From positions 234,008 to 276,507 of the forward strand of contig CAUYUJ010017904.1 in NCBI GenBank assembly GCA_963575745.1: 42,500 bases of DNA. The letters run 5' to 3'. This document shows, one piece after another, positions 18,648 through 27,646 of the stretch (position 1 is the stretch's first letter; every line of letters begins with the position of its first letter). The DNA is from Prorocentrum cordatum. Taxonomy: Eukaryota; Sar; Dinophyceae; Prorocentrales; Prorocentraceae. The position numbers were made by a program, and so were the translations under genes. Under the pieces are notes generated by a model. It was given only the letters and a program-made list of their open reading frames with translations, was not told where the DNA came from and searched no databases.

Positions 18648-18756
18648 GTGGGCCATCATGATGCAGAAGTAGTCAGAACACAGTCTGGGAACGTGTTTGT
18701 TCGACTATTTTCTCGGGCGTGGCCCGAATGTGTTTCTCGCGAGGTAAACTGACATG

Positions 18757-18810
18757 AACTGAGCTGAGCTGAGCTGAGCTGAACCGAACTGAATTTAACT
18801 GAACTGACTG
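18757..18810. repeat. (GAGCT)n-like pentanucleotide run
   Basis: CTGAG/GAGCT units grading into GAACTGAA variants. Confidence 0.7.
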
Positions 18811-18824
18811 GCCGCGCCCGTTAC

Positions 18825-19090
18825 GCGACGGTTTTCTTCTCGGCCGCGAAGGTCGCAACCAATAGCGCAACCGGTAGGAGACGGTTTTATTCTCGGCCGC
18901 CGATGGCGCAACCCATGGCGCAACATATAGGAGACGGCTTTACTCTCGGCCACCGATGGCGCATCCTATGGCGCAACCGGTTGGAGACGGCTTTATTCTC
19001 GGCCACCGAGGGCGCAACCCATGGCGCAATCGATAGGAGACGGTTTTATTTTCGGCCGCCGAGGGCGCAACCCATGGCGCAACCTAGGGC
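18825..19090. repeat. 53-bp tandem array, five units
   Basis: GAGACGGTTTTATTCTCGGCC and variants start at 18825, 18878, 18931, 18984 and 19037, a constant 53 bp. Each also has GGCGCAACCCATGGCGCAA, so every unit carries an in-frame-like ATG. Confidence 0.9.
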
Positions 19091-19097
19091 GCAACCT

Positions 19098-19382
19098 ATG
19101 GCCTCTGCCGCCAAACCCAGAGAAAACCGCAAGCGGGCCAGCGAGGGCGTCGAGGACCGACGTGCCAGGAGAAGGAGGATGAGCAGGAGGAGGAAGAGGA
19201 CAAATGAGGACGACGTCTTAGACGAGGACGACGAGGAACAGCTGGAGCAGGAGGAAGACGACAAAGACGAGGAGGATGAGGAATACGAGAAGGAGGAGGA
19301 GGAGGAGGAGGAGGAGGAGGAGGAGGAGGAGGACGACGACGACGACCAGGATGGGGAGGAGGACGGGGAGGCATACGAGTAG
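19098..19382 (+). CDS. Small basic-acidic protein (94 residues)
   Basis: ATG at 19098 directly after the 53-bp array. The protein begins MASAAKPRENRKRASEG, then has a strongly basic block (RRARRRRMSRRRKR), a mixed acidic part (TNEDDVLDEDDEEQLEQEED) and a long Glu then Asp run, ending in TAG at 19380-19382. The basic block could act in nucleic-acid binding or as a nuclear signal. The acidic run comes from (GAG)n/(GAC)n DNA, so part or all may be repeat artefact. The same frame runs back through the array. No family is recognised. Confidence 0.35.
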   Translation: MASAAKPRENRKRASEGVEDRRARRRRMSRRRKRTNEDDVLDEDDEEQLEQEEDDKDEEDEEYEKEEEEEEEEEEEEEDDDDDQDGEEDGEAYE

Positions 19383-20013
19383 TACGAGGACGAAGTGTGG
19401 GCAGTCGAATGCGTGCGGGGCTACGCCCGACTTGTGCTCGCCGTTTGGGCTGGCGGTGGGGCCCAGGCGGCGAGCTGTTTTGTGATTTTTCGATGTCTCG
19501 TGTTGCTTAAGGCTCTGTTTCCTTTTCCTTGCAGCATCCGCCTGCAGCAGGCCATCACGCCCGTCCTGGGCGGCTGACCTATGGCACAGTGGTCTGCGGG
19601 GCACGGTCGGCGCCCCGCACCACGAAGCACCATGCCAGAGGCCAGCCGCCCCCCCCTGCTCTGCAGCGGTGTCGGGCAAAACAGATCGCGGGAGCCTCGC
19701 GCGTCCGCGCAAGTCCGTCCTCGGGGGTGCGCTCGCGTGCGCTCGCGCGTCTGGAGCAGTCGATGAAGAGAAGCGCAGGGCCAGCGTCGAGCCAAAGGCA
19801 GCAGGGTGGCACGGGTGGCTCCCATGAGTTGCCACCGACCCAGACGTCCAGCTGCTCCAGCTTTTTCGATGCGTGGGCCCAAGAGGTCTCCAGACCACTT
19901 CTCTCTAGGGCCGGTTTTTGTTCGTCCAGTGTCGTCGTTTTTTGACGCTGCCGAGGCCCGGCGAGGGCCCCCGGAGGCCGAAAACTATCCCAAACCGGCT
20001 GCTCCAACTTCTG

Positions 20014-20164
20014 CCCTGACCTTCCGGGAGAGCTAGAAAAATAGCACTGGACTTCCAAACCTATCCCAAGGCTATTCTACGTCTTGGTTTTATAGGATGT
20101 TTCGTTCCGTCTTGTAGGCTTGTGGGCCTCCGGTGCTAGAGAAGAGCTCTCTGGGAGGCCAGGG
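20014..20164 (-). mobile_element. Inverted-repeat element family B, copy 2 (151 bp)
   Basis: Begins CCCTGACCTTCCGGGAGAGC and ends AGCTCTCTGGGAGGCCAGGG. The inside has AAATAGCAC, AACCTATCCCA, GCTATTCTACGTCTTGG and GATGTTTCG, matching the reverse complement of 9684-9829 from end to end. Flanking TG on both sides would be a 2-bp target duplication. Confidence 0.75.
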
Positions 20165-20195
20165 TGTTGAGCGTCGGATCTCAGGGGACGTGGTG

Positions 20196-20405
20196 GCAGT
20201 GGAACGTGGGCCCCCCGCATCCTGCACCGCCGCTCGGGGGCGGCCCGCGCGCCGGCGCCCGCCGCCGACGCGCGGCCGGCCGCGCTGGGCCCCGCGGCGG
20301 GCGGGCTGGTGCTGGTCGAGGCGCTGGCCGCCACGCTCCTGGACGCGCCCGCGCCGGGCGCCCCGGCGGCGGGCGCGGCGCCCGGCGCGCGCGAGGAGGC
20401 CCAGG
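20196..20405 (+). CDS. Possible Ala-rich exon, unknown
   Basis: GTGGTGGCAG is followed by a frame reading WAPRILHRRSGAARAP, then AALGPAAGGLVLVEALAATL and LDAPAPGAPAAGAAPGAREE, with almost every third position G or C. A short helix-like VLVEALAATLLD is present. It could end with a GT donor at 20406 (CCAGG|GTCGACC) or at the TGA at 20408-20410. Extreme GC content makes other frames open as well. No family is recognised. Confidence 0.35.
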
Positions 20406-20415
20406 GTCGACCCTG

Positions 20416-20670
20416 AGTCGAGCAGTGGCGAAGCGTGCTGGCCCGCCGAAGGAGAGGCCCAGCATCTGAGAGAAGGTCCTAAGAGCCCCTTCGTGGCCTG
20501 CACGGAGTTTGGTCTTGGAGCAGTTCTGGCCGAGCCTGTCTTGTCTTGGCACATCGGGCTCGTGTGTTCTGAGAAGAGCGCTTTTATCAGCAGACACTTT
20601 CTGGGTTCTAAGGGCACGTCGTGATAGGCCTATAGGAATGCTGGGACGGTCGGCCCCTGCCCAGCTGAGA
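20416..20670. mobile_element. Dispersed element family C, copy 2
   Basis: Starts CAGTGGCGAAGCGTGCTGG and contains TTCTGGCCGAGCCTGTCTTG, CACATCGGGCTCGTG, GGTTCTAAGGGCA and ATAGGCCTATAGGAATGCTG then GGACGGTCGG. These line up in order with 10630-10850. Diverged, and longer by about 35 bp. Confidence 0.65.
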
Positions 20671-20944
20671 TCCTGGCGTCTCCATGTTTGTTGCGTGTGC
20701 CGTGCGCGCTCGCCCAGCTTCGGGCCGGCTCGAAACACATAATGGATGGGTCCGGCTCGGAACACGGACCCGGCTCGAGATGTGGCGCAGGGGGCGGGGT
20801 GTCTGGGGCTCTGGCCGTGAGGCGTTGCGATGTTGCAGTTTTTCCCAGGCGTCGGATGTCCCGGGCCCAGGCGCGCGTGCGAGGGATCCTTCGCCGGAGT
20901 GACCTGGTGCGGGCCTCAGCCAGCGGCGTGCCGAGGGGGGCAGC

Positions 20945-21085
20945 CAGAGGGGGCAGGTCTTCTCAGAAGGCGGCGGGGCTTCGGAGAAGCCCTCGGGCCT
21001 TCTGAGAAGCACTCTGCGGTTTCGGAGGAGGCTTGGAGAGCTTCTCAGAAGGCTGGAGGAGCCTTCTGAGAAGGCCCGCCCCCTC
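20945..21085. repeat. Clustered CTTCTGAGAAG palindromes
   Basis: CTTCTCAGAAGG and CCTTCTGAGAAG occur five times in 140 bp. Each is a near palindrome and together they form nested hairpins. Confidence 0.6.
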
Positions 21086-21207
21086 CGCCTTCCCCGGGGC
21101 GCGCCGCCGCCAACGCAAGGCCCCCCCCATCACTGGCATGTGCGACTGGATTCTGCCTCCCCCCCGCGGCGTTCGACAGCCGCGCACCCAAGGGCACTCT
21201 TGCCCAG

Positions 21208-21503
21208 GGCCACCCTGGCGTCTCGCCGAAAGGGGGCCACCACGGTGGCTGCGAACCGGGACCGCTTCGCGCAGAACCAGTCCGCCGTTGCCCGCCAGAT
21301 GCTGCTGCGGGCGCTGCCCATCTTCGTGTGCACCGTGCTGCTGAAGCTGACTATCGAAGGCGCCTACGGCGAATCACCGCCGCGCCGTGGCCAAACGTTT
21401 GGGCAACACGCAATTGGACGATGCGTTCCCCCAGCCGTTGCGGAAGCCCTTCGGGGAACACGTGGGGGAGGAAGATGAGGATGAAGAGAGGGAGGAAAAA
21501 TGA
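21208..21503 (+). pseudogene. Terminal exon of a membrane protein with an apparent frameshift
   Basis: CTCTTGCCCAG|G opens a frame reading RATLASRRKGATTVAANRD, RFAQNQSAVARQ, then MLLRALPIFVCTVLLKL and TIEGAYG, with strong third-position bias and one likely membrane helix. Near 21373 coding quality moves to the next frame: NHRRAVAKRLGNTQLDDAF, PQPLRKPFGEHV and an acidic GEEDEDEEREEK tail ending in TGA at 21501-21503. A one-base change joins the two. It is either a real frameshift (pseudogene), a sequence error, or less likely a tiny intron. No family is recognised. Confidence 0.55.
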
Positions 21504-21539
21504 GGATGAGGAGAAGACTGAGGAGACCTCTTCGGAGCT

Positions 21540-22150
21540 TCTTGGGTAATTCTTGGGGCCTCCTGGGAGCTTCCTGGGACCCTCTCGGAGGCCTCTTGGG
21601 GGCCTCCTTGAGCCTCTTGGGGGCCTTTCGGAGCTTCTTGGGGGCCTCTTTGGCAGTCTTGCGGCGTTCTGGGCCCGTCTGACGCCGTCAGAAGCCGTCT
21701 CGGGAGCCTCTCTGGGGTTTTCTTGGGGCGCTCGAAGCCCCAGTGGGAGTTCTTTAGAACAGAGCCAGAACTCTGCCAGACATGTGACACGCCGTGCACA
21801 ACCTGTGGCAAGACCACAAGAGGATGCGACGGATCTGGTTACCTTCGGCCCGTCTCGCCATCGTGGCCGAGGCGGGGGCCCCATTGGGACCTTCCAGGAG
21901 GCATCTGGGGGGCCTCTGGTGGGGGCCTCCTGGTGACCAGCCTTCTTGGGCGCCTGCTGGCTGTCTCTGGGCCAGCTTGGAGCGGAGGGCTTCAAACGGC
22001 AGTTCGAGCTCACCCTCTCGGACCCCCCTCTGGGAGGCCTCTGGGCCTCCCCTTGGGGGCCTCGCGAACTTCTGGCCTTCCCGTGGGTGTCTCCGGGGCC
22101 GTCTCGGGAGGACTCGTTGGCCTCCCGGGTCAGCCTCAGGAGGCCCCCGA
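21540..22150. repeat. CTTGGGGGCC-type degenerate repeat
   Basis: Dense variants of GGAGCCTCTTGGGGGCC as in R1, without the ordered R1 landmarks. A related but separate stretch. Open frames here are repeat artefacts. Confidence 0.55.
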
Positions 22151-22436
22151 GAGAACCCCAGGACGGGCCCTTGGGCTACAGAGAGCTCCTGAGGTTTTGT
22201 GCGAGCGTTGCTTGGAGGGCTATTTCGGGGGATGATGGAGTCGGTTTTGGGCGGGTCTGGCTCTCAATTGGCTCACGCGAGACACGCTGGAAGCGCCCAG
22301 GAGCGGACAGATGGGCGTCGGAGTCTGGCAAACTGGTGGTCTGGGCCATCCCACAATCCTTCTGACACTCACATCTGTCTGAGCCTTGGGGCACTCCACT
22401 GCGTGCTGAAGGCACGGTGGCGGATCTCTATCGCAG

Positions 22437-22930
22437 GCCTCGTGTTCTGCGTGTAGAGGCACCCTGATCCGTCGACGGGAGAGCTCGGTAGGGCCGCCGA
22501 TCTGGCCGAGATCCAAATTGCTCAGCATCGGGATCTCGCTCGGTCGGATGCTCCGCGCCCTTGTGCGCGGAGAGGGACCGGCCCATCGGGATCGGGTGTT
22601 CGGAAGGGCCGAAGAGCAGCCGGTCATCGGATGGGCGCTGCCGAGGTTCTACATCACCGGCTGCGTGACGTGGTTTCAGACGAGGGGTGTCCCTTGCGAC
22701 CAACCGCTGCAGTGGTGGCTCCTGGTCGCGCTGGTCACCCCGATCTTGCACAAGCAGACGTGCCAGCACGATGGCACCAGCAGTAGTTTTCACAAGATTG
22801 TACTCGCCATGGAGCTTGTTTACGTGGTCATGGGGACGTGGCTTCTGTTCTCCTGCAGCACTTGCTCGGACACAAATTCTAGATTGTACAACTTTGTCGC
22901 CTACTACTTGGCTTACAAAGTGCTGGCTCG
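22437..22930 (+). CDS. Membrane RING-type E3 ligase, exon with transmembrane domain
   Basis: CTATCGCAG|GCC opens a frame at 22437 (phase 0) with G/C-rich third positions. It reads ASCSACRGTLIRRRESS, PRFYITGCVTWFQTRGVP, CDQPLQWWLLVALVTPILH, then IVLAMELVYVVMGTWLLFSC, STCSDTNSRLYNFVAYYLAY. The C-D-Q-P-L-x-x-W-L-L opening, the second helix ending V-M-G-x-W, and a thin loop before LYNFVAYYL resemble the membrane domain of plant At1g12760/At4g11680-like RING ligases (P-L-R-x-W; I-V-G-x-x-W-V). A GT donor at 22931 leaves phase 2, as the next exon requires. The first exon of the gene may lie further upstream. If this donor is wrong, the frame continues to a stop at 23093. Confidence 0.6.
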
Positions 22931-23124
22931 GTCCCTGCATCATAGTACTGTGTCTGAGATCTGCTGCGCTGCCGATATGCGAACTCACGCGTTGAGGCAA
23001 CTGGTCTGCGATCTATCTCGATTTGCGTTCCCTTCTGATCACGTCGACTGCTATTTGCCTTGGCGAGTACTGATCACATGCGATTGCGACTAGGCGTGCA
23101 CATGTAATAGGAGTTCTTCACGCT

Positions 23125-24275
23125 CCGCGTATCCCCACCAACCCTCCTCGACCTTCGCCTGGGAGCCGCCAACGCGTAGCCCGCCCGACCTTTTCGGATG
23201 CCTCCTGCGCTTCCGCTTGCGGCCGCGACAAAAAAAAGTATCCCCACCAGCTCATTTAGAAACCCTTCCCATGTGAGTTGACGGGTAAAAGGGCAAATAG
23301 ACACACGTAGTAAAACAAAGCGGGCAACCAGGGTGAACAGAGAGAGCTTTGGGAGCCATGGGGTGGCCCTGGAGGGCCTCTTCGGGCCATACCTGGGGCC
23401 CGCGTGGGCGAGGGAAGGAGGAGGAGGACGAGGAGGAGGAGGAGGAGGAAGAAGACGACGACGACGACCACGACGGCCACGGCGACAAGGAAGAGGATCT
23501 CGAGGAGGGAAAGGAAAAGGAAGACGATCAGGGCAAGGTCGAGGACTGAGCCCTCATAATCGCCTCTTGGAGTCCTCTTGGGACTCTTATGGGGGATCTT
23601 GGGGTCCTCTTGGGGCTCTTTTGGGGGTCCTTGGGCCCTGTTGGAGCTCTCTTGGGGTCCCTTGGGAGCCCTGGGGGGCCTCTTGGGGCCATCTTGGAGG
23701 CCATCGATCAAAAGAGGGGTGGGGTCCTCGATTTGCGTCCCCCCGGGGCCATTCAACTCGCCTCTTGGGGCCCTCTTGGGACGGTCTTGGGCCGATCTTG
23801 GGCGCTCTTGGGGTCGTTTTGGTTGCCTTTTGGACCCCTCTTGGGGCTATCTTGGGCCATCTTGGGACAATCTGGATGCCTGACTAACGCATCAAAAGCA
23901 AAAAGGCGAGGAAGCACAACTCAGTGTCTGCCCTTAGGGTGTTTGAACGAGTTTGCCCTCTTGGGGGGGTCCTGAGGACGCCCGGAGAGCACTTGAAGCC
24001 GTCTTGTGGCCCTCGTCGGGCCTGTTGGAGCCGTGTCGGAAGCTATCTTGAACCATCTTCAGTTATCTTGAGCCGCCCTGGAGCCCATCTTGGAGCGTCG
24101 GAGGCCCTCTTGGAGCCAGTTTGGGCTATCTTGGGCGCCCTGGCCGACCGCGAAATCCAAAACAAAACAGGGAGGGGAGGGGGAGGGTACCCCTCCCCAA
24201 AGGGAAGAGGGTTTCTGGAAGAGGAAGGAAGAACTCGCTAGACCATCTTAGCGCAAAGGGGCTGCTGGGATTGAG
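23125..24275. repeat. Dispersed repeat R1, copy 2
   Basis: Shares with 31105-32375, in order: GTAGCCCGCCCGACC, GCGGCCGCGAC, AAAGTATCCCC, CAACCAGGGTGAA, GGAGGGCCTCTTCGGGCCAT, a (GGA)n/(GAC)n block, CTTGGGG variants, CCATCGATCA, and the tail AAGAACTCGCTAGA. Same orientation as copy 3. Confidence 0.8.
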
Positions 24276-24787
24276 CAACCTGCTTCGGGTGAATGCTGTT
24301 CCGGCTTCTCCAAGGTCACTTTTGTGCTTCACCTCTTGCGGGATGATGACGTTGATGTTCTTCATCGCACGGCGAGGCCTCCTCGACAGCAGTCACGGCG
24401 GCATGGCAGCCAGACCAGGATTTGTGGAGGAGAGCCTTGCAGGGCGAATCAGTGTTATGTGATTATTTCCCGCATGTCCGCTTCCACAGCACTGAGGTGC
24501 CCCCGTAGATGTTTTAGCAGGAGTCAAGGCCGTCTCGCCCTGGGCGGGGGAGGCTGATTTGAGCCAACGTCGCAGCTTATGTGGGGACAGGCGTTCCTTC
24601 GCCGCTGCGCGCACGAAAGCGTGTGCATGCACGTGCACGCGTGCGCGTCTATGCATTCCTGACTGTACCATGCAGCTCAGCGGACGGCTACGTCTAGCTC
24701 TCCGTTGGGGGTCGCAGCTTTATGCGCATGATGTCCACGATGGTGGACCGACTGTATTGACAGTCTCCCTGCTTAGCGTTTTTAGCG

Positions 24788-24949
24788 ATGTGTGTGTGTG
24801 TGTGTGTGTGTGTGTCTGTCTGTGTGCGTGTGCGTGTGCGTGCGTGTGCGTGCGTGTGCGTGCGTGTGCGTGCGTGCGTGCGTGTGCGTGCGTGCGTGTG
24901 TGTGTGTGTGTGTGTGCGTGTGCGTGTGCGTGTGCGTGTGCGTGTGCGT

Positions 24950-24983
<34 letters not shown>

Positions 24984-25066
24984 ACGTGCGTGTGCGTGTG
25001 TGCGTGAGCGTGCGTGCGTGCGTGTGTGTGTGTGTGCGTGTGTGTGTGTGTGTGCGTGTGTTCCGG
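24788..25066. repeat. (GT)n / (GTGTGC)n tract
   Basis: About 280 bp alternating pure GT runs with GTGTGC and GTGC blocks. A purine-pyrimidine alternating sequence, so able to adopt Z-DNA. Confidence 0.9.
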
Positions 25067-25317
25067 TTCCTCCTGCCATTTCTTGAGGACCTGCATGCGC
25101 ACTTCAGCTGCCGGGAGCCCCGTCCGCACTGCTCGGGCCGTCGGTGCTCGACCCTCACCCCTGACCTTTCGCAGCGCCGGGGGGCGCGGAGGGAGCCGCC
25201 GCCAGAGGAGGCCCCGCGCCGATCCGGGAGCTCCGCGCGGGCCTCCGAGCGCTCCTTGCCCTGCACCTGTCGCTTCCTCGATCGTCGGCTCTCCTCGCCA
25301 TTGGCCCCCCCTCCTGC

Positions 25318-25366
25318 GAGCCTCCTCCTCTTCCTCCTCCTCCTCCTCCTCCTCCTCCTCCTGCCA
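25318..25366 (+). repeat. (TCC)n tract before an acceptor
   Basis: About 45 bp of TCC followed by TGCCAG|C at 25370. Confidence 0.8.
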
Positions 25367-25370
25367 GCTG

Positions 25371-25560
25371 CCCTTCTGCTCTGTGCCCGTGCCCTCTCGC
25401 GCCGCCCCCTCTCGTCGGGGGTCCGAGCCGGCGCGCGCCTCGGTCGCGTGCACGTCTGCGGCGCCAAGAGGCGCGGAAGCATGGGGACCACCGTGGTGCG
25501 CAGGAGGGCCCCCGGTTGCCGGGCCGCTCTCCAGACCCTGGACACCCAGGCACAGGCTCT
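25371..25560 (+). CDS. Possible exon, unknown
   Basis: After (TCC)n and CTGCCAG a frame reads AALLLCARALSRRPLSSG, VRAGARLGRVHVCGAKRRGS, MGTTVVRRRAPGCRAALQTL and DTQAQALDARNG, with strong third-position bias. It then enters a 207-bp foldback element. It is basic with a short hydrophobic start. It lies inside the proposed giant intron of the RING gene, so it may be an exon of that gene or unrelated. Confidence 0.4.
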
Positions 25561-25767
25561 GGACGCCCGAAATGGGTACGAAGAGAATGGGCACAATGCC
25601 CAACAGCAGTTCCTCTTCATTTTGAACAGGATTCGCTGTCCACGCCGCCGCGGCCTGTGTCCACTTCAGACAGAAGGCCGCCTGCCCAACAGCGGCCGCT
25701 GTTGGTTTGGGACAACATTTGTTGTTGGGCATTGTGCCCATTCTTTCAGTACCCATTTCGGGCGTCC
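25561..25767. mobile_element. 207-bp foldback element with ~45-bp arms
   Basis: Left arm GGACGCCCGAAATGGGTAC then AGAATGGGCACAATGCCCAA. Right arm TTGGGCATTGTGCCCATTCT then GTACCCATTTCGGGCGTCC. The arms pair with only a few mismatches over about 45 bp, and an inner CAACAGCGGCCGCTGTTG palindrome adds to the fold. No clear target duplication. Confidence 0.8.
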
Positions 25768-25885
25768 AATCAGGCTGCGGCGGCTCGAAAAAGCAGCGGG
25801 GCGGCCGGAGTTTCTAGATGCTTGGCTTCTGCATGCCAGTGTCGGAGCCCCGTGGGGAGCGCGGCAAGAGACGCCCCCCCAGGAT

Positions 25886-26290
25886 TTAGAAGAAGCGGCC
25901 CCGGGAAAGTGGTCGAGAGGTCCAGCCGCCAGATGCCTGGGGGTCTGGGTCGGGGAGCCTGTGCGTGGCCAGGCAGAGTCCCTCTGTCCCCGCCGCGGCC
26001 AGAGCAAGCAGCCCCTCCTTTTTGCCTTCCTGGCATTCCTGTTGAATTCGCGACGCCACGATCAGGGCGCACCGCGTGAGCACCGCAGCGAGGGAGGGCG
26101 CGAGGACCACGCTCACCAGCGGCGCGGCATCGTCCCCCTACCGGGGGACAGCCCCGCAGTCTCCTGGATCCGCTGCACGAGCACTTCCAGCGGCGTGCAG
26201 GACTCAGGGAGGCAGCTGCACGACGGAGCGCCGACCATGCTGCGCGCAGCTGCCCCTGGAACCTGTACGTCGACTTCTCGCTTGACCTGC
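25886..26290 (-). CDS. Possible minus-strand exon(s), unknown
   Basis: Reading right to left, one frame (about 26290-26113) has KREVDVQVPGAAARSMVG, APSCSCLPESCTPLEVL and VQRIQETAGLSPG, reaching a stop beside a GTGAGC donor-like site. The following minus frame (26116-25886) has SVVLAPSLAAVLTRCALIV, ASRIQQECQEGKKEGLLAL and a stop. Both have biased third positions, and the second holds a possible membrane helix. They cannot both be one exon without a frame change. Plus-strand alternatives exist, so confidence is low. Confidence 0.3.
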
Positions 26291-26554
26291 CCCCACCTGC
26301 TCGCAGTGGCCCCGCCCCAAAGCCCTGGGAGAGCGCGGCTCCCGCTTGTGTGCGTGTGTGTATATGTGTATGTGTATGTGTGTGTGTGTGTGTGTCGCTC
26401 TTTGTTCGCTCTCTGAACGACTTTCCCCGCCACGTTGCTGCGCGCGAGGCGGCAACCGCCAACTCGACTCTCTCTCTCTCTCTCTCTCCCTCTCTCTTTC
26501 CACACAATGGTATACACTTGTATGCGTAATCATTCATATAAGACTGTATAGAAA

Positions 26555-27545
26555 TGCATGTTTGTATGTATGTATGTAACTGTAGGTATGTATGTGCGCA
26601 TGTATGTATGTATGATTGTGTGCGCGTATGTATGCATGCGCGCGTGCATGTATGTGTGTATGCATGCATGTATGCATGTATGTATGTATGTATGTATGTA
26701 TGTATGTATGTATGTATGTATATCTATGTATATAAAAATGTATGTATGTATGTGTATATGTGTATATGCATGCATGTATGCATGTATGCATATATGTATG
26801 TATGTGTGTATACATGTATGTATGTCTGTATGTATGTATGTAAGTATGTATGTATGTATGTATGTATGTATGTATGTATGTATGTATGTATGCATGTGTG
26901 TATGTATGTGTGTATGCGTGTATGCATGTATGGATGTGTGTATGCATGTATGTATGTATGTATGTATGTATGTATGTGTGTATGTATGTGTGTATGTGTG
27001 TATCTATGTATGGTTGTGTGTATGTATGGTTGTGTGTATGTATGTATGTATGTATGCATGCATGTGTGTGTATGTATGCATGCATGCATGTATGTATGTA
27101 TTGATGGATGGATGGATGGATGGATTGATGGATGGATGGATGCACGCATGTATGTATGTTTGTATGCATGGTGGCAGCACTGTATATGAACGTATGTGTA
27201 TAGTGATATAGTTATGCATGTATGTATGCATGCATGCATGCGTGTAGGTAGGTAGGTAGGTAGGTAGTTAGGTACGTCGGCAGGTAGGTGCGGATGGATG
27301 GATGGATGGATGGATGTGTGTGTGTATGTATGTATGTATGTATGTATGTATGTATGTATGTATGTATGTACGTATGTATGTGTGTATGTATGTATGTATG
27401 TATGTATGTATGTATGTCTGTATGTATGTGTGTAGGTATGTATGCATGCATGCATGTATGTATGGTTGCATGCATGCATGCATGTATGTATGCACGTCTA
27501 TATGTATGCATGTCTATATGTATGCATGCATGAATATATGTGCAT
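26555..27545. repeat. (ATGT)n tetranucleotide field, left
   Basis: About 1 kb of TGTA/ATGT units with ATGC, GTGT and GATG variants, and small blocks of (GGAT)n (27105-27140, 27295-27316) and (TAGG)n (27245-27275). All long open frames here are repeat artefacts. Confidence 0.95.
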
Positions 27546-27646
27546 AGTCCCAACCCACCGTGGTTGGGTATTCGTTTCGAATAGAGCACTATGGTCGCGT
27601 CCCTCCGCATCCTCCTCCTCATCCTGCCCTCTCTTCGATGACGATG

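Noticed and set aside
13892-18661. A single 1589-residue plus-strand frame
   Set aside because: It runs through ORF1 in the wrong frame, the RT region, the duplication and the (TCC)n tract. Only its RT part carries meaning, so it is not one protein.
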